64,000 nucleotides of DNA from Aspidiotus rigidus (GCA_035079385.1 JAVHKY010000023.1:10205501-10269500); one strand, 5' to 3'. Numbered from the stretch's first letter, positions 1 through 13,706 are shown. The notes: generated by a model not told the origin, from the letters alone. Program-made: numbers and translations.

Positions 1-296
1 CCACAATGTGTATCTGTGAATGCAATAATTCTATCTTCAATTCCTCTAATGGCCTGCTCATGGGTTTTTCCATGGCCTCCCTCCTCCCTCGTGGCAGATA
101 TCTCCATAGATAGTTTCGAACGTGACATTCACGATCTTCTTTTCACTCATCTCTCTCAATATATTATTGGATGCAGTTACCGATATGTTTATGACACTCT
201 TTGCCTTTATGAAGTCTCTTTACTGATCAACTTTACAGTTTTCACCAATTCTTCAATTTTGTTCACTTTTCTATCAAGTTAACTCTTGAAATTTGA

Positions 297-800
297 GGAC
301 CTAAGATCAAACTGCACGGATCAGGCGCCCATTCCTGAGGAAGTTCTTCTCGCGATTACGTCGGGTTCCCGGCCTTTTGTTTTTACAACTTTACCATCGT
401 AAACAGTTTATTTGTTGGATTGAAAGACTATTCCGCCGGGTGAGAGGATGGTGTTTGTAGGACTGCCCTGGGATGTAGCCGTCAAATCAAGATCAGAGTA
501 GCCGAGCACAAAAAGACTTGGTCGAAAAGTAATGTAGGAGAGTCAGCCTTTGCTGATCATTCAATTACTAGTGGTCATAGTTTCAAGGAGAAATCTGAAG
601 TCCTCCTCCGTAGGGAGAATACGTTCTTTAGACGGATCGCGCTGGAACACATTGAGATTATTCACCATCTGAATAGTGGTTCATTCCTGACGATGGGTTG
701 ATTGAATTAGTTTACAAGAATGATTCTCACGGTGATGACTCGGATTTCTCTGTCTTAGTCGTTGTTAGGTTCAGACGTTTTCTTTTTCGCCCAGAATAAG
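297..800 (+). pseudogene. Decayed Penelope-like element, GIY-YIG endonuclease end (copy A)
   Basis: Base by base this stretch follows the 3' part of the better-preserved Penelope element at 41133-43697. The motifs for GESAFADH, HSFKE-SEVLL and the final glutamate-rich helix can all be read, but only by hopping between frames. The reading frame is broken several times (for example in the segment following GVFVG near 450-500) and stops appear after the Penelope C-terminal motif near 700. In the family this domain is the nuclease that nicks the target for reverse transcription. Here it is a dead remnant. No reverse transcriptase part is visible upstream within the window. Confidence 0.75.
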
Positions 801-2400
801 GTTGATTAACAGTAAGGGCTCGCGGCTTCTTATCTGTGGTATTTGTTTGCAGTAAATTTCTCTGGCATAGGTTTGCTCTCTTGAGTACTCCCTTTTCAGT
901 ACCTATAGAAATCTACTTATTGTGGTCGAAGAACCTGATATTGCTAGTACATACTTTTGATTTTACTAATTGACGTAAGTCTTCGAATTTTAGATGAATA
1001 AGTAAAATAGTTTTCAGAATTTTTTGATCTTGAAAAAGAGAAGTGAATTTTCTAAATTTTCTTGAGTCCAGTTAGAGGTACTCGGTCGCCAAGCTTCAAA
1101 AATAGAGCATCGATAATTGGTTATAATCGAAGTTTGGATGTTTCCCAAAAAATTCGTTTTCTGGCATCAAAATACATGACAGCATTATTTTAAATCACGA
1201 TGAGAGACGCGATTGATTTTTATTTCTGTGTATATTGCGCTAATAAGGCACTCGATTTTGTATGTCTGTTGTGCGAGAATTCTAATCAACAAATTACTAA
1301 GGCGGTCTGTAACGCATCGAAGATAATTTATTCGTTTTAAGCCTATAGGATAGTTTTTTGTCGTTTTATTTTCTCTCACCTTCTCGATTCGAATATTTTT
1401 TTGTTGCACGTTGTCCCAGAGCGAGTAGTTCGACATGCATACTAATCAAGCTCTCCATCCTTTTACAAAGTATCACACGTAAATGACGATGAAAACTTTT
1501 TTTTCGACCGTAGCTTCGATAACGTTAACTCGCTATCATGTAAATATTCTAACTAGACTTAGAAAAAAAGGAGACTTTTTGTAGATAGTCATCAACAGTA
1601 CCTATTTACTTTTAAAAAAACGAGAAACGATTCGATGAGACTTTTCGAAGAAAATTTGGACGGAACGGAGATGACATTGCTAACCGTCGCTAAAAGGTAG
1701 AAAAGGGGACGGGCACTGAAAGATTTTCGAGTACGTTCAAGAACATCGGAGCGCAAATTCGTTGATTTCTCTAAACAGGGTCGAATCGTCGCGGAAAACA
1801 CCCGTTAATTATCTTCAACTAATAATATAGTTAATTACGCCTTTTTCTGCTCACCATACCCAAGCCAATTAGTACAATTTATAAAGTTTGTTTTTGACGC
1901 AGTTTAGCAAGAAAGAGTTTAACGGTAGACGCCCTGCAACATGTAGACCGGAGCTTGAATTATATGCTAATGAGAAATACACGAGTTTCCAAAAATTCCG
2001 TCTCCAAAATCGAAATGGCAAAGTGCCACAGAATATCGTCTGCTGTACTGCGAGATGAAATTTACGCGGGAAGTAACTTCTAAATCTTTTCTCAGGAGAG
2101 TGCGACTTCAAACGAAGGATCTATTCGTGTAAGTGATTACAAGCTAATCTTTCTTCTTTATACAATATTTCCAACTTCGGGGTGTTCGTACAGTGAAATA
2201 TTGAAGTTACGATAATTATCAATTTTTCTTATGCTGAAGTAGATGGTGATGTAACACACCCTCGCTCATATCATGATACTCATATTCGTTTTTGATGGAC
2301 TAAATTTTTGAGCTGGTGACCTTCATCACCTTAGCTACATAATATAATGTGGGCTTGCATTTATCTGCACATCAAAATAGGTCTAAGAAAAAAATTTAAT
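800..2400. other. Intergenic, nothing recognised
   Basis: AT-rich single-copy-looking sequence. Short open frames on the minus strand (1185-1436, 1592-1801, 1869-2111) show no family motif, no splice-bounded exon structure and no similarity to other parts of the window that I can see. I call no gene here. Confidence 0.5.
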
Positions 2401-2404
2401 AAAT

Positions 2405-2790
2405 GTGAGTAACAACCCCTCCTATCATATAAAGGTTGGAGCCTGAGGTTTTTCAAAGGCCAGAAAATGATGACGTGACAACTTGAACAAGCTGCAATTT
2501 CAATGAAGCCATAGTTTTTCTAAATCTCCCTCCTATCATATATAGCTCAAAAGCTGAAACTTTTCTAAACTCCTATCATTATATAGCTGGAGAGTCGACA
2601 TTTTTCCAAGTCCCCTTCTTTTCATATACAGCTTGAGAGTGGAAATTCTTCCAAGTACCCCTTCTATCATATAAAGCTTGGGGGCTGAAATTTTTCCAAG
2701 TCCCAAATATGCTGACGTCACAATTTGCATGCGCTCGTTTTCTGTAAATGCCCCCTCAATAAATAAAACAGCGGGTTCCCTGTTAAAAAG
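2405..2790 (+). repeat. Hairpin-ended repeat family, minisatellite part and 3' end
   Basis: About six degenerate units of the window-wide ~45-bp repeat (cctatcatatatagctc.. aaatttttccaagtccc) lie here. The copy ends near 2770-2787 with CAGCGGGTTCCCTGTTAA, a variant of the terminal hairpin seen in better copies, followed by a poly-A run at 2789-2808. The 5' terminal block of the family is missing. Confidence 0.65.
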
Positions 2791-2809
2791 AAAAAAAAAA
2801 AAAAAAAAC

Positions 2810-4720
2810 AGTAAATAAAATCGTCATTCAGCATCAGAATTTTAAAATACAAATCAATAATTTCTAAGACAAAAAAAAATTTGAAAATAATTTACTGAAT
2901 AATGAGCGTTTTTTTTCCTTTGCCCCCTACCCCACTGCCTCTTTGTCCTAGAGGTATGCTGTTAGCTTCCTGTGAAACGGTGACCAACTTGAGCCTTATT
3001 TTAATTCCTAAGTGATGCGTACATTTTCGATTTTTAAGGAAGTGTACACATGTGCATGACTCCTCCTCCAGTGCTTCAAAATTGATAGTGATGACCCAGA
3101 CAAAAAACTACCATCTTTTAAAATCTTCAAATGTTGTCCATGAAAATGTCTTCGATTTGAACTGAGCCAAAAAAACTTATGGTGATTTCTGACTTACTTC
3201 AAGTGCTGCAAGTATAAAATATGGTGATATGATCATTGCGTCGATGTTGGAAAATCTTGATGTTCTACGCTGCTCATTGAAACGCCACTGTCCAGCCCTT
3301 CAAGTCCGAAAAGGTGTCCTTGCGAAGGCATGCTATCTTTACTGATATATTGGAAAGAAGTACAGTGGCCAACGGAAGTCGGCACATCTGTTAACAGTTT
3401 ATCTGCTATAATCTTGAACTTCGTCGCAAAGACGTGTGGAGGATTCTGGGAACTAGGTCGTAAGAATGACGCACCGTAGAAATTGTAGGTTGAGTTCATC
3501 ACATACAATATTCGGCTCAGGAGCCAGACCTTATGCTTGAAGGACCTCAGGATACTAGCGAACGTCGAAAACTGACTACTTCGAAATATAATACGAATAA
3601 AGTTCAGTTCTTCCTTCGAGTGCAGTTCGGTTTATCAGCAAAGTGTCTAATTGTGCGTCTAGCAATGAACGTCTTTTCTCCTTCTCGACGTACAATGATT
3701 ATCGGAGTGCTGAGTGAATTTGTGTACAGCTGTGGTGAGTAATGACTGATAGTTTTTCCTTCAAGATAATGACTAGAATTTAAATTAATGGTCTGATAAG
3801 AGTCTAGGTGGCTATGAATTTAATGTAAAGTAAAAGCATTAGTTACTTTAGTTTTTAGGAACAGTGCGCTGTTGAGAAATGGTCTAAACTAGTTGAGCGT
3901 AAAGTACTGGTTCTTTTGGGATTTCCTACAGGGGTCAAAGAGGTTGGCCGGATGAAGTGCAGAAGCGCGTCTGTGGATCAAGTTGGAGAGGAGAACGAGT
4001 CTTGTCTGTGAAGTGGCGCAGATCGTGGATCTGTTTGTCTTCAACGTGGTTAGAGACGGCCCAAGTTGTAAACCGTGTTAATATATTGGTTTCTAGTTTA
4101 TATTCTGGCGAGATGCTGGAGAAGATTCCTGAGGGAGTATTGCTTTGTGGGTGCCGTGCTGGTGAGTGTTGTAGCACATATACGACAGTAGGTTCTCAGC
4201 TGACAGGTGGGATACCGGTTGAGTTGGGGCCGGCCGGGAGCTGAAAACACAGATCCAAAGCTGAGGCAGCGCAACCTCGGTTAGGGTAAGAACGTTTAGT
4301 TCCTCCTTGTTAAGACCCTACAGTTGGTGGGATGCCGCTGTAGCCTGTTGTGGGGGCTCGTCACTCATTTGGTGAATAGATCAGTAATTTCTTTATGGTG
4401 AGCTGTCCCGCTAAAGGGACTGATAACTAAATTTTGACAGCGAGGATACTGAGCACTGAACTTTTTGGTTATGATATCAGTTATGTCGGGAAGGGACTCA
4501 ATCGTGTCTTTTACAGTTCTAGATGATTGGTTGAAGGTGTTCTAAAGCTGGTTCCACCCACCAAGAGCGAGCCGTTCGGACATTTTGATAGGTATTTATA
4601 GTTGGATGGTTTCTTACACTTAGCACATGGTAGTAGCTGTATAAACGTACTTCAGGTTTGCCGAATACACGCTCAAATCTTAAGGTAATCGTCTCATTTT
4701 CATATGCGAGGAGAATTATA
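2810..4720. other. Intergenic, nothing recognised
   Basis: No gene or repeat is recognised. Open frames at 3233-3508 (-), 3533-3742 (+) and 3957-4244 (+) lack motifs. The stretch 3900-4400 is richer in G+C than its surroundings and could be an eroded transposon, but nothing in it identifies a family. Confidence 0.4.
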
Positions 4721-4722
4721 AG

Positions 4723-5020
4723 TGACTACTGTTCTGGATTAGCATTACTCAAAGCACGGAAGATAAATTTGTAACTGTCTGCACTTTCCCTGTCGCAAAC
4801 TGTCATGTAGGCAGGGTGGAATACATTATTCTTATCAGTGGTCGCAAAAATCAATGCAGGGTATCCCTGTGAGGTTACTTTGTGCGTGCCATCCGTTTGT
4901 AGCATCGCCCTTGTTGAAATTACGGCCAGCAGCCTTTTTGTCGTAATAACAACCTTCAATTTCTGTTCATCACGCATAAACGAATCATTGAAAAGGGGCT
5001 CTCCAAATGTACAAATCTAC
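4723..5020 (-). pseudogene. MULE-type transposase fragment
   Basis: On the minus strand an 83-codon frame reads through MLQTDGTHKVTSQGYP, TTDKNNVFHP and a Y-KFIF-AL tail. This is the pattern of the MULE (Mutator-like) transposase domain, in which an aspartate in LQTDGTYK is one of the catalytic acids and the segment ends in a phenylalanine-rich helix. The frame extends upstream without a stop to about 5020 (CTFGEPLFND) and stops at 4726. Only the core around the first catalytic aspartate is left. No second catalytic residue, zinc-binding domain or terminal inverted repeats were seen, so it is a dead fragment. A captured host exon is less likely because no splice sites bound it. Confidence 0.6.
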
Positions 5021-5079
5021 TCTATTAGTTGCTTTTACAAGAGTACTTTCGGCCGTTTTTATGGTATAACACGGTGATC

Positions 5080-5206
5080 TTATTGGCTATAACAATGCTG
5101 TGTTGTGATTGGTTCAATTTATTGTCCTAAATGCTGCGTTTCTATTGGCTACCTGGATTCCTTCCGTCTCATTGGTTGGTTCTGTTCTTCTTCTCTCGTC
5201 CAATCA
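5080..5206. promoter_or_regulatory. Cluster of five CCAAT/ATTGG boxes
   Basis: ATTGG occurs at 5082, 5108, 5144 and 5171, and CCAAT at 5200, within about 125 bp and mostly in real C/G context (TATTGGCT, TGATTGGTT). NF-Y sites spaced in this way are typical of promoters, but no gene start is visible downstream: the following sequence runs into repeats at 5325. It could be a dead transposon promoter. Confidence 0.3.
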
Positions 5207-5324
5207 CCAGGCCAAATAATTTTTCGCTGTTAAATTTGATTACATTGTTCAAGAGGCAGGCTTTCTCCCTCTTGGCTCTTGCATTTTTGTTCCCAGAGTT
5301 TTCTTCTCTTTGTGCGATTCTCTA

Positions 5325-5610
5325 AGCTTGTGTAGACGAGAAAGTACTCAGACGCGGGATGCTGTAACAGGTTTTGACGTCGTCGGGAAAGGGTTTTTAG
5401 TTTGAATTTCTCTAGAGAAGGGTCTCGAATAAATCACAAACGAGAGCAGGTGCGATTACGTCAGTGACCTTGACCTAATTTGAGGACTCACAAAAATTAC
5501 AAGCAGAACGATGCTTGATATCATAGAGAACTGAATGACGTAATTAATGACCTTGACCTAATTCAGGGACTCACAAACATTTCAAGCTGGAGAACAAGGA
5601 GGGCCTCCTA
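5325..5610 (+). repeat. Direct repeat, copy 1 of 2 (partner at 7087-7340)
   Basis: Starts with cttgtgtagacgagaaag, continues through a GATGCTG..CAGGTTTTGACGT segment and enters the TGACGTAA-type minisatellite. The same order recurs at 7087-7340, so the CRE-like minisatellite seems to have been duplicated together with this leader. Confidence 0.7.
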
Positions 5611-5992
5611 ACTTAGGCACTTGAAAAATTTTCTGAAGACGTCATGGGTGGTCTTGGAATAATTTGAACCGGGGCATGGAGGCTGATCTTGAGAAATGGC
5701 AGAAACTCGGAAAACTATAAAATGGCTCAGATGGTTAGGCTGAAGTAAGATGTGACGTCATCTGCGTAACGTCATTATGGTGATTTGAGACTTGGAGTGG
5801 AGAGCAAAGGGGTAAATGAGTGACTTCAGAGTTATATATCTCGAGGAAAAAGACTAAATATGATTTCGACTCTTAAACTAAGATATTGCGGTAAAAGGTT
5901 TTTGTAGTCTCGAGAATTTCTTTCCGTATCACTCAGCGTCAGGTAAAGTGCTAAAGTGCTATTTTCATCTTTTTCGTATCGATCTAAAATAC

Positions 5993-6298
<306 letters not shown>

Positions 6299-6330
6299 GA
6301 CAGTTCATTTTCCTTTTTTTAAAATTTATT

Positions 6331-6466
6331 TGTGACCCCGTCTACAGAAACACGGCATAGCGTTGAATATCAATCAGGAGAAAAGGATCTTTTACAGGGA
6401 TAGGAAGATTCCTTTTCTCCTAATTGTAATTCAACACTAAGCCGGGTTTCTGTAGACGGGGTCACA
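6331..6466. mobile_element. 136-bp palindromic MITE
   Basis: Begins TGTGACCCCGTCTACAGAAA and ends with its reverse complement. The inner part (gcgttgaat..caggagaaaagga / tccttttctcct..attcaac) also pairs, so nearly the whole unit folds back on itself. No coding capacity. No clear target-site duplication can be told apart from the AT-rich flank. Confidence 0.85.
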
Positions 6467-7086
6467 TTTCTTTATTTTTTCCTAGTTTTCTCGTTTTGTT
6501 CTTTCTTCACATATTATTTTCTCTCTTGGTCTTCTCCGTTCTTTAACGTCGCCAACGCGCTGCGCCGTGGTGTATAAGAGAGGCACTAATACTTGTTCTA
6601 TAAAAACTTTTTTCTACAATGATATTTTTCCATTTCCGGACAGGAATGCGACAGTTAAAAGTATGTTGAAGCATCTACTTTCTGTTCTTCCTCTTTTCTT
6701 GATCTCATCCGTCCAGATATTAATTCTTTTCAATTCACCCCAGTACGCCTTTCACACTTAATTTCTTATAAAATTCAACAATGGTTCCTTTTAAACGTTT
6801 TACGACTTGTACCTTTGTGATAGAGCATAGTATCGACGTCCTTTCTTCAAATCCAGACGTCCAATGTCCCTTCGTCGCTCACACGTATTCGTTCGGAACT
6901 CATTTTTTGCAGCTTAATCCTCCCCTCCACGCTAGCAAGTATCTTAGAAAAAGTGTAAGTTCCAAAACTCTATGCGAGAGGGACTTGGATCAATTTTCAT
7001 AGATGGTAAGGAAATGAGCTTCGCTTTACAACCCTTGTTAATGGTTGAGAAACTTGAAATGAGATTTGAGCTAAGAAAAATTACAA

Positions 7087-9200
7087 GCTGTGAGCTTGTG
7101 TAGACGAGAAAGTACTCAGATGTGGGATGCTGGAGCAGGTTTTGACGTTGTTGTCGGGAAAGGCTTTTTAGTTTGAATTCTCTCAGAGAAGGGGCTCGAA
7201 TAAATTACCAACGAAGGGTGACTCACAAAAATTACAAGTAGAAGGATGCTTGATATCATCAAGAACTGAATGACGTAATTAATGGCCTTGACCTAATTCA
7301 GGGACTCGCAAACATTTCAAGCTGGAGGGTGCTTCACATCATCAAGAAGCGAATGAAGTCATCACAGACCTTGATATACATTTGTGACTGGGAAAAAAAT
7401 ATAGCTAAAAGACGCTTGACATCATCCGGAAGTGGAGGACGTCATCAATGACACAAAAATTGTGCTTGACACCCCCAAGAATTAAATGTCGTCATTAGTA
7501 TCCTTGATCTCATTTAGAGACTGGCTAAAATTATGAACTATGCTAGACATCATCAAGAACTGAATGACATCATCAATTTCCTCAACCTAATTCAGATCCT
7601 CACAATAATTTAAAGCTGAAAGATGCGTCACATGATCGAGAAGTGAATGACCTCGAAACAAATTAGAGACTAACAAAAATTACAAGCTGAAGGACGATTA
7701 AAATTAAATCATGAAGTAGATGGCGTCATGAGTTACACAAAATTACGCTTGATATTACCAAGAAGTAAATCACGTTATCAGTATCCTTAACCTTATTTAG
7801 AGACTGACCAAAATTATAAGCTGAAGTATGCTTGACGTTATCAAGAATTGAATGACGTCCTTCATTGCCTCGACCTAATTTAAGGACTCCCAAAAATTAC
7901 AAGCTGAAGAATGCTTGACATCATCAAGAACTGAATGACGTAATCAACGACTTTGATCTAAAGTAGGAATGATATAACAATTACAAGCTCAATGATGCTT
8001 GGCGTAACTAAATGATATCATCAACGGCCTTGACCTAATTTAGGTACTCAAACAAATTTCATTCTAAAAGAGAGAAGTGAATAACATTTAAATTAGGGAC
8101 CAACAAAAATTATTGCTGAAGGATGCTTAAAATCACCATGAAGTGAATGGCGTCATTAGGTACACAAAAATACGTACGCTTGATATCATTAAGAAGTATA
8201 TGATGTCAGCAGTGCCCTGAAACCTACGTAGGGACTTACCAAAATTACAAGTTGAAGGATATTTGAAATCAACAATAACTAAATGACGTCGTCAGTACCC
8301 TCATTTAGAGATTCACCAAAATTACATGCTGAAGGATATTTTACATCATCAAGAACTGAATGACGTCAACAATGGACTTGATCTAATTTAGAGCCACCAA
8401 AAATTTTGAACTGAAAGATACTTCAATCATTAGAAAGTGAATGACAGTAATCTAAATTAGGGACTAACAAAAATTACAAGCTGAAGGATGCTTGTCCTTA
8501 TCAAAAGGTGATCAATGACACAAAACTTAAGCTTCACATAACTGAGAACTAAATGACTTCATCAGTATCCATGACGTCTTTTAGAGACTTACCGAAATTA
8601 CAACCAGTATGCTTGACACCATCAAGAACTGAATGACGTCATCGGTAACCTCGATAGAAAATTAGGGACTGACAAGAATTACAATCTAAAGAATGCTTAA
8701 AATCATAATGAAGTGGATGACGTCATCAATGAATCAAAAATTACACTTAACATTACCATGAACTAAATGACGTCATCAATACTCCTTACCTCATTTAGGA
8801 TGCTTGACATCAACAAGAAATAAATGACATTGTCAATGGCCTTCAGCTAATTCAAGGACGCACAAAAATTTCAAGCTGGAAGATGCTCCAAAAAATTAAG
8901 AAGTGAGTGACATCATGAATACCTCGATTTATCAGGGACTAACAACAATTATAAGCTGAAAGACGCTTAGAATCATGATTAGAGGGACGCCGTCACCAAT
9001 GACAGAAAAATTACGCTTGACATAACTGAGAGAACTAAATGACGTAGTCAGTATCCTTGACTCTATTTACCGCAGAGACTTACCAAAATTACGAGCCGAA
9101 GACATCAAGAACTAAATGACGTCAACAATGGCCTTGACCTAATTCAAGGACTCACACAAATTACAAGCTGAAGGACTATACAACAATACGAGTATGATTA
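7087..9200 (+). repeat. Degenerate ~80-bp minisatellite rich in TGACGTCA
   Basis: A long array of eroded units reading roughly: acaaaaattacaagctgaag, gatgcttgacatcatcaag, aactgaatgacgtcatcaat, gaccttgacctaatttag. Many units hold a complete or near TGACGTCA palindrome (the CRE/ATF core). Units vary from about 60 to 100 bp. Remnants also lie at 5460-5620 and 9420-9600. The same consensus is found in the opposite direction at 14420-15870. No gene is visible in the block. Confidence 0.85.
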
Positions 9201-9204
9201 TCAC

Positions 9205-9357
9205 AGGAGTGCCGTGAGGCCATTTTTATGAAGATGATTCTTCGTAATCGTTGTAGGAGGAGCCCCTATAATTCATTTTTTTTTTTTTTTTTTAGCTACA
9301 AGAAATTAAAGTTTGAGGGGGTATTCTTCATTGGCCTAGGGGGCTCACGGCACCCCT
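9205..9357. mobile_element. hAT-like MITE, copy 1
   Basis: About 150 bp with imperfect terminal inverted repeats (AGGAGTGCCGTGAGGCC / GGGGGCTCACGGCACCCCT), a central T-run and the body gctacaagaaattaaagttt. It interrupts the TGACGTCA minisatellite. Further copies lie at 14240-14392 and 26690-26819. Confidence 0.75.
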
Positions 9358-9599
9358 ACGGATGCCAGGATAAGTAAATAATTTTTTTATTGAATATTGT
9401 CCATCTAAAAGAAAGTTGAATGAGTTTTGAGATCACCAGGAAGGGGATGATGTCATCAATGACTTCGAACAAATTAAGGGACTCACAAAAATTACAAGCT
9501 TGAGGGTGATCATTACGAAACGACGCTAGAAGAGAATGATTTTTGCTTAAATCTTACTGCTGAAAGACTTACAAAAATCAGAGTACGAGTACGACGTCA

Positions 9600-11470
9600 T
9601 CTGTGGTTGCAAAGGTAGTGTTTTCTATATTTGCCTTGTGGCCAGTTCCAGATACTTGATATAGAGGGGGCGTTCTGGAAAATTGTTGAAATCTTTACTT
9701 TTATTTATTTTATTTTATTCTCTAGATGAAAAGCAGTGGAAATAGTGTTGTAAAAATTGTTTTCCATTTATTTTAAATATTCACGAGCTATTGATTTCAG
9801 TCACAAAATTTGAATGAGATAATAAGCTTTTGACAATTTCACGTAAAAAACCACAGGCTGCCTTATCTTCTTTCTGTCAACCGTTATTACTGCTGTTGAG
9901 AAAACAATGACATTTTTATATGATCGACTATCCTCTTTTGAATTTTTCTCTTTATTAAAATTCAAAACTCGGAAGGTTTAAGCATAGGTAAACGAGTACC
10001 GGTATACAATTTTCAGTTTCCCTTTAACGTGAGCTTATTTAAAATTTGTGAAAGTGAGACGCCATACCAACGGGCAAACATTTCTAAAGTGGAAGCTTCC
10101 AGCTGGCGTAATGTGTACTCGACGAAACTTTTTCTTCAACAGTTTTCCAATGTTTGGTTAGCATTATATGAGGCACACACTACAATAACGCCTTCTAATT
10201 AAAATTTGTATCCCTGCAGGTCTGAATTTTAAACTATACGTAACACGCACAGGTCGTAGGCTTATGTTCAACTCAAGTAATTTTTGTATGCATTATATTA
10301 TTGTAATGTTTGTAAACACGCGCAGTAAAATAAACTGTACCGTACGCGGCTATTATTATCTTACTTTATCACACAATTGAAATTCATTTCTTCTTGAAAA
10401 AAAAAAAAAAAAACTTTTTTGTATATCACCGTACTCGGACAAATTCAGGCCTTTGGATTGATGCCAATTTTAAATAGAATCGATTATAAAACATTCTTCG
10501 TATAGTATACGTAAATTTTTTAATAACTTAATTCAATTAAGTTTGCGTTAATCAGAATTTTTCATTTTTTCGCCAGCTTTAGAAATTTGCGAATGAATTA
10601 CGAAAGAGAAAAACTCTTGCAAACGCAGAAGCTTATCTTTATGGTAGCTAGAAACACGTATAGTTCCGTAGAGAATCTTACATTAAAATCCAATCAGTAC
10701 CTAACCAAGTTTAATCTCCTGTTGCGAGTTCATAACTACGAGAAAAAACGGATGTTCAGAAGACTTTTCCACCTGAAAATCCCGTACTGTAATGGCGTAT
10801 ACATACTTCGCTAATATGTTTTGAATGAGTTTATTTCGTATCTGGAAGACGGAGCGCGGTGAAGATTGAGGGTTAGATCTTGAGCATAGCGTGAGATGTT
10901 TAGAAAATTGATTAAAACGCTGTCGTATACTCGTAATCTGCTGTTAAACATACGAGTATTATGTAATTTTCTAATAATTAAGTGATAAAAATCATAACGG
11001 TCCTATTCCTGTGAGAGAGCTTTCGTTAGAACATCATACCAAGAAATAATTTCGTTGATGATTAAAAACCTGTGCTTTCATTCTTCGTTGTAAAGATTAT
11101 GTCAATTACTCAGAATCCAAGAAAGATTCAAAATCCGTATGTCTTACAAAAAGTAGAAAAATATTGCAAATGAACTGAAATACTCTCGATTCAATGGTTG
11201 CTAATGAATTGAAGTCTAGATAGATCTGAGATATGAAAGTACGTTCAGGTATTTGTATTATGAGGTAGTGGGCATATTATAGATTAGGAAATTTTTACAA
11301 AAGGTTCGTTCCTCAAAGTTCAGAAATTATGTTTTTTCTCGTGATGTAAAATAAAAAAGTCGTCTTGTACTCGCGGACCTAACGGTGTTTCGAATCGTCA
11401 TAGGCCAGTAGCCAAAGTCAATTTGTGAGAGGAGCTTCATCCAAGTTTGGAGGGCTGAACTCTCGACATC
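9600..11470. other. Intergenic, nothing recognised
   Basis: AT-rich, no repeats of the families described here. A 75-codon frame at 10587-10814 (+) has no recognisable motif and no splice or promoter context, so it is not called. Confidence 0.5.
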
Positions 11471-11479
11471 TTAACACCC

Positions 11480-12360
11480 TCCAAACGGCAAATTTCTTCT
11501 CCTTACTGACTCACTTTCTTCTCTACACCCCATGATGGACATCTACAGCACTCACCCCCTCATCCAACGCATCCACCTCACATTACTCAGCCTTAACTCT
11601 ATCAACACCCAAATCATGTTCATATGGATCCCTAGTCTTATCGATCTAACTGATCAAGATGCAGTTGATAGAGCCGCCAAGAACGGCACCTTCTTACCTA
11701 GAATAACTGACTACACCTGTTTACCTGTCTCCGATGACAAAAATCACAACCGTTCTTTCATCCTTCAAAAATGAGAATCACTCTGGAAAAATCAAACATC
11801 TAACAAACTTTTCAGAACTAAACAAATCCCCATACCCTGGTCCACCTCTATTAGAAGTCCTATACGGGAAGAGGTTGTGCTCATCCGTCTAAGATTTGGT
11901 CATACCCGAATCACACATTCATACCTCATCAACCCTGATCTTCTAGCTCCCCCATCCTGCCCTTACTGCGAAGAAGGAACTTTAACAATCGAACATTCTT
12001 TTCCTGCCCTCGATTTGCGCTTCTCCGCTCTTCCCTAAATGTTTCTTCCTCCCACCGTAATTCGGATACGATAACCTTATCCCTCCAATGCATAAGTCTC
12101 ACCCAATTTTATTCTTCCATATTAAAAAAAAAAAAAAATACAATAACCTACCAACACACACCTTTTTCAGTCAGATATTATATAAAAATATTGACTAATA
12201 TGTACTCATCATTAATTTATTTTTCTAATCATTTTTGACATGTATGTAATCTTGTCGAGCAAACAGCCCTTAGCGTAGCTAAACTGCTTGTAAAAAATGT
12301 AACTTGGTCATATTGTAGTATTATTAAATTTTCTAGCATAGCCAAATAAATGAAAATCAT
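11480..12360 (+). pseudogene. LINE 3' fragment: RNase H region and CCHC-like tail
   Basis: The frame reads LLTDSLSSLHPM.. then FIWIPS.. AVDRAAKNG, the end of the RNase H domain in I/Jockey/R1-type non-LTR retrotransposons (ILTDS, WIPSH-GI-GNE-ADRAAK), with the histidine and GNE already lost. After a stop at 11772 the next frame gives RLRFGHTRITHSYL and SCPYCEEGTLTIEHSF, the usual zinc-knuckle tail (C-x2-C-x6-H-type) of these elements. An A14 tract follows near 12124-12137. The copy is 5'-truncated with no reverse transcriptase, as expected for incomplete LINE insertion. Confidence 0.75.
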
Positions 12361-12417
12361 GTTCCATGTCTTTTATATTTTATCAGTCATCATGAAATAT
12401 GTCAGTCTAGGCTTCTA

Positions 12418-12669
12418 CTAGGTCAAGTGTTCGTGAGATAACATTCGTTTACCCCTTTACCTATCTTGGACTCGTATAAGTCTTCTATGAGAAATACGAG
12501 GTTGCGCGAACTCGCTCCGCTCGTTCGCCCCCCGTCTCGCTGTTGTATTGGAATGGTATGTGACATTTCAAGTCTAGGGGACTTGGAAAAATTTCAACTA
12601 TCCAGCCTTTATTTATTTAATTATTTAATTATTCAATTATTTAATTATTTAATTATTTAATTATTGAAT

Positions 12670-12721
<52 letters not shown>

Positions 12722-13048
12722 TTATTAATTCTTGTACTAGGTCAAGTGTTCGTGAGATATTATTCGTTTACCCCTTTACCTATCTTGGCGTCGTATAAGT
12801 CTTCTATGAGAAATATGAGGTAGCGCGAACTCGCTCCCCTCGTTCGCCCCCTGTCTCGCTGTTGTTTTGGAATGGTATGAGACAATTCAAGTCTAGGGGA
12901 CTTGGAAAAATTTCGACTATTCGACCTTTATTTATTTAATTATTTAATTATTTAATTATTTATTTATTTATTTAATTATTTAATTATTCAAATATTTAAT
13001 TATTTAATTATTCAATTATTTTATTATTTTATTATTTAATTATTCAAT

Positions 13049-13080
<32 letters not shown>

Positions 13081-13085
13081 TCTAT

Positions 13086-13136
<51 letters not shown>

Positions 13137-13673
13137 TTCATTTATTTATTTATTATTAATTCTTCTACTAGGTCAAGTGTTCGTGAGATATTATTCGTTT
13201 ACCCCTTTACCTATCTTGGCGTCGTATAAGTCTTGTATGAGAAATATTTTGAGGTAATTATGGGTGTTCTATATTTTGAGGTATCAACTTTCGGTGGGGC
13301 GAACGAGCGATCTCGCTGTTGTATTGGAATGGTACGAGAAAATTCAAGTCTTCTATGAGAAATATGAGGTAGCGCGAACTCGCTCCGCTCGTTCGCCCCC
13401 TCTAATTATTAATTATATTAATTATTTAATTATTTATTTATTGAATTATTTAATTATTTAATTATTTAATTATTTAATTATTTAATTATTTAATTATTTT
13501 ATCATTTATTTATTTATTTAATTATTTAATTATTTATTATTATTACGCGGGGTGTACTCGCGAATTTCTGAATCACCCACGGGGTAGAGATTTCTCTTGA
13601 CGGGGGGAGGGGGGGTGTACATTAATTATTTAATTATTTAATTATTTAATTAAATAATATTATTTAATTATTT

Positions 13674-13706
<33 letters not shown>

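Noticed and set aside
3957..4244. 95-codon plus-strand frame as a gene
   Set aside because: No motif, no splice context, and an overlapping antisense frame of similar length.
7087..9200. Array considered as CRISPR or centromeric satellite
   Set aside because: Units are strongly degenerate and of variable length with no conserved repeat/unique spacer alternation. A eukaryotic minisatellite explains it.
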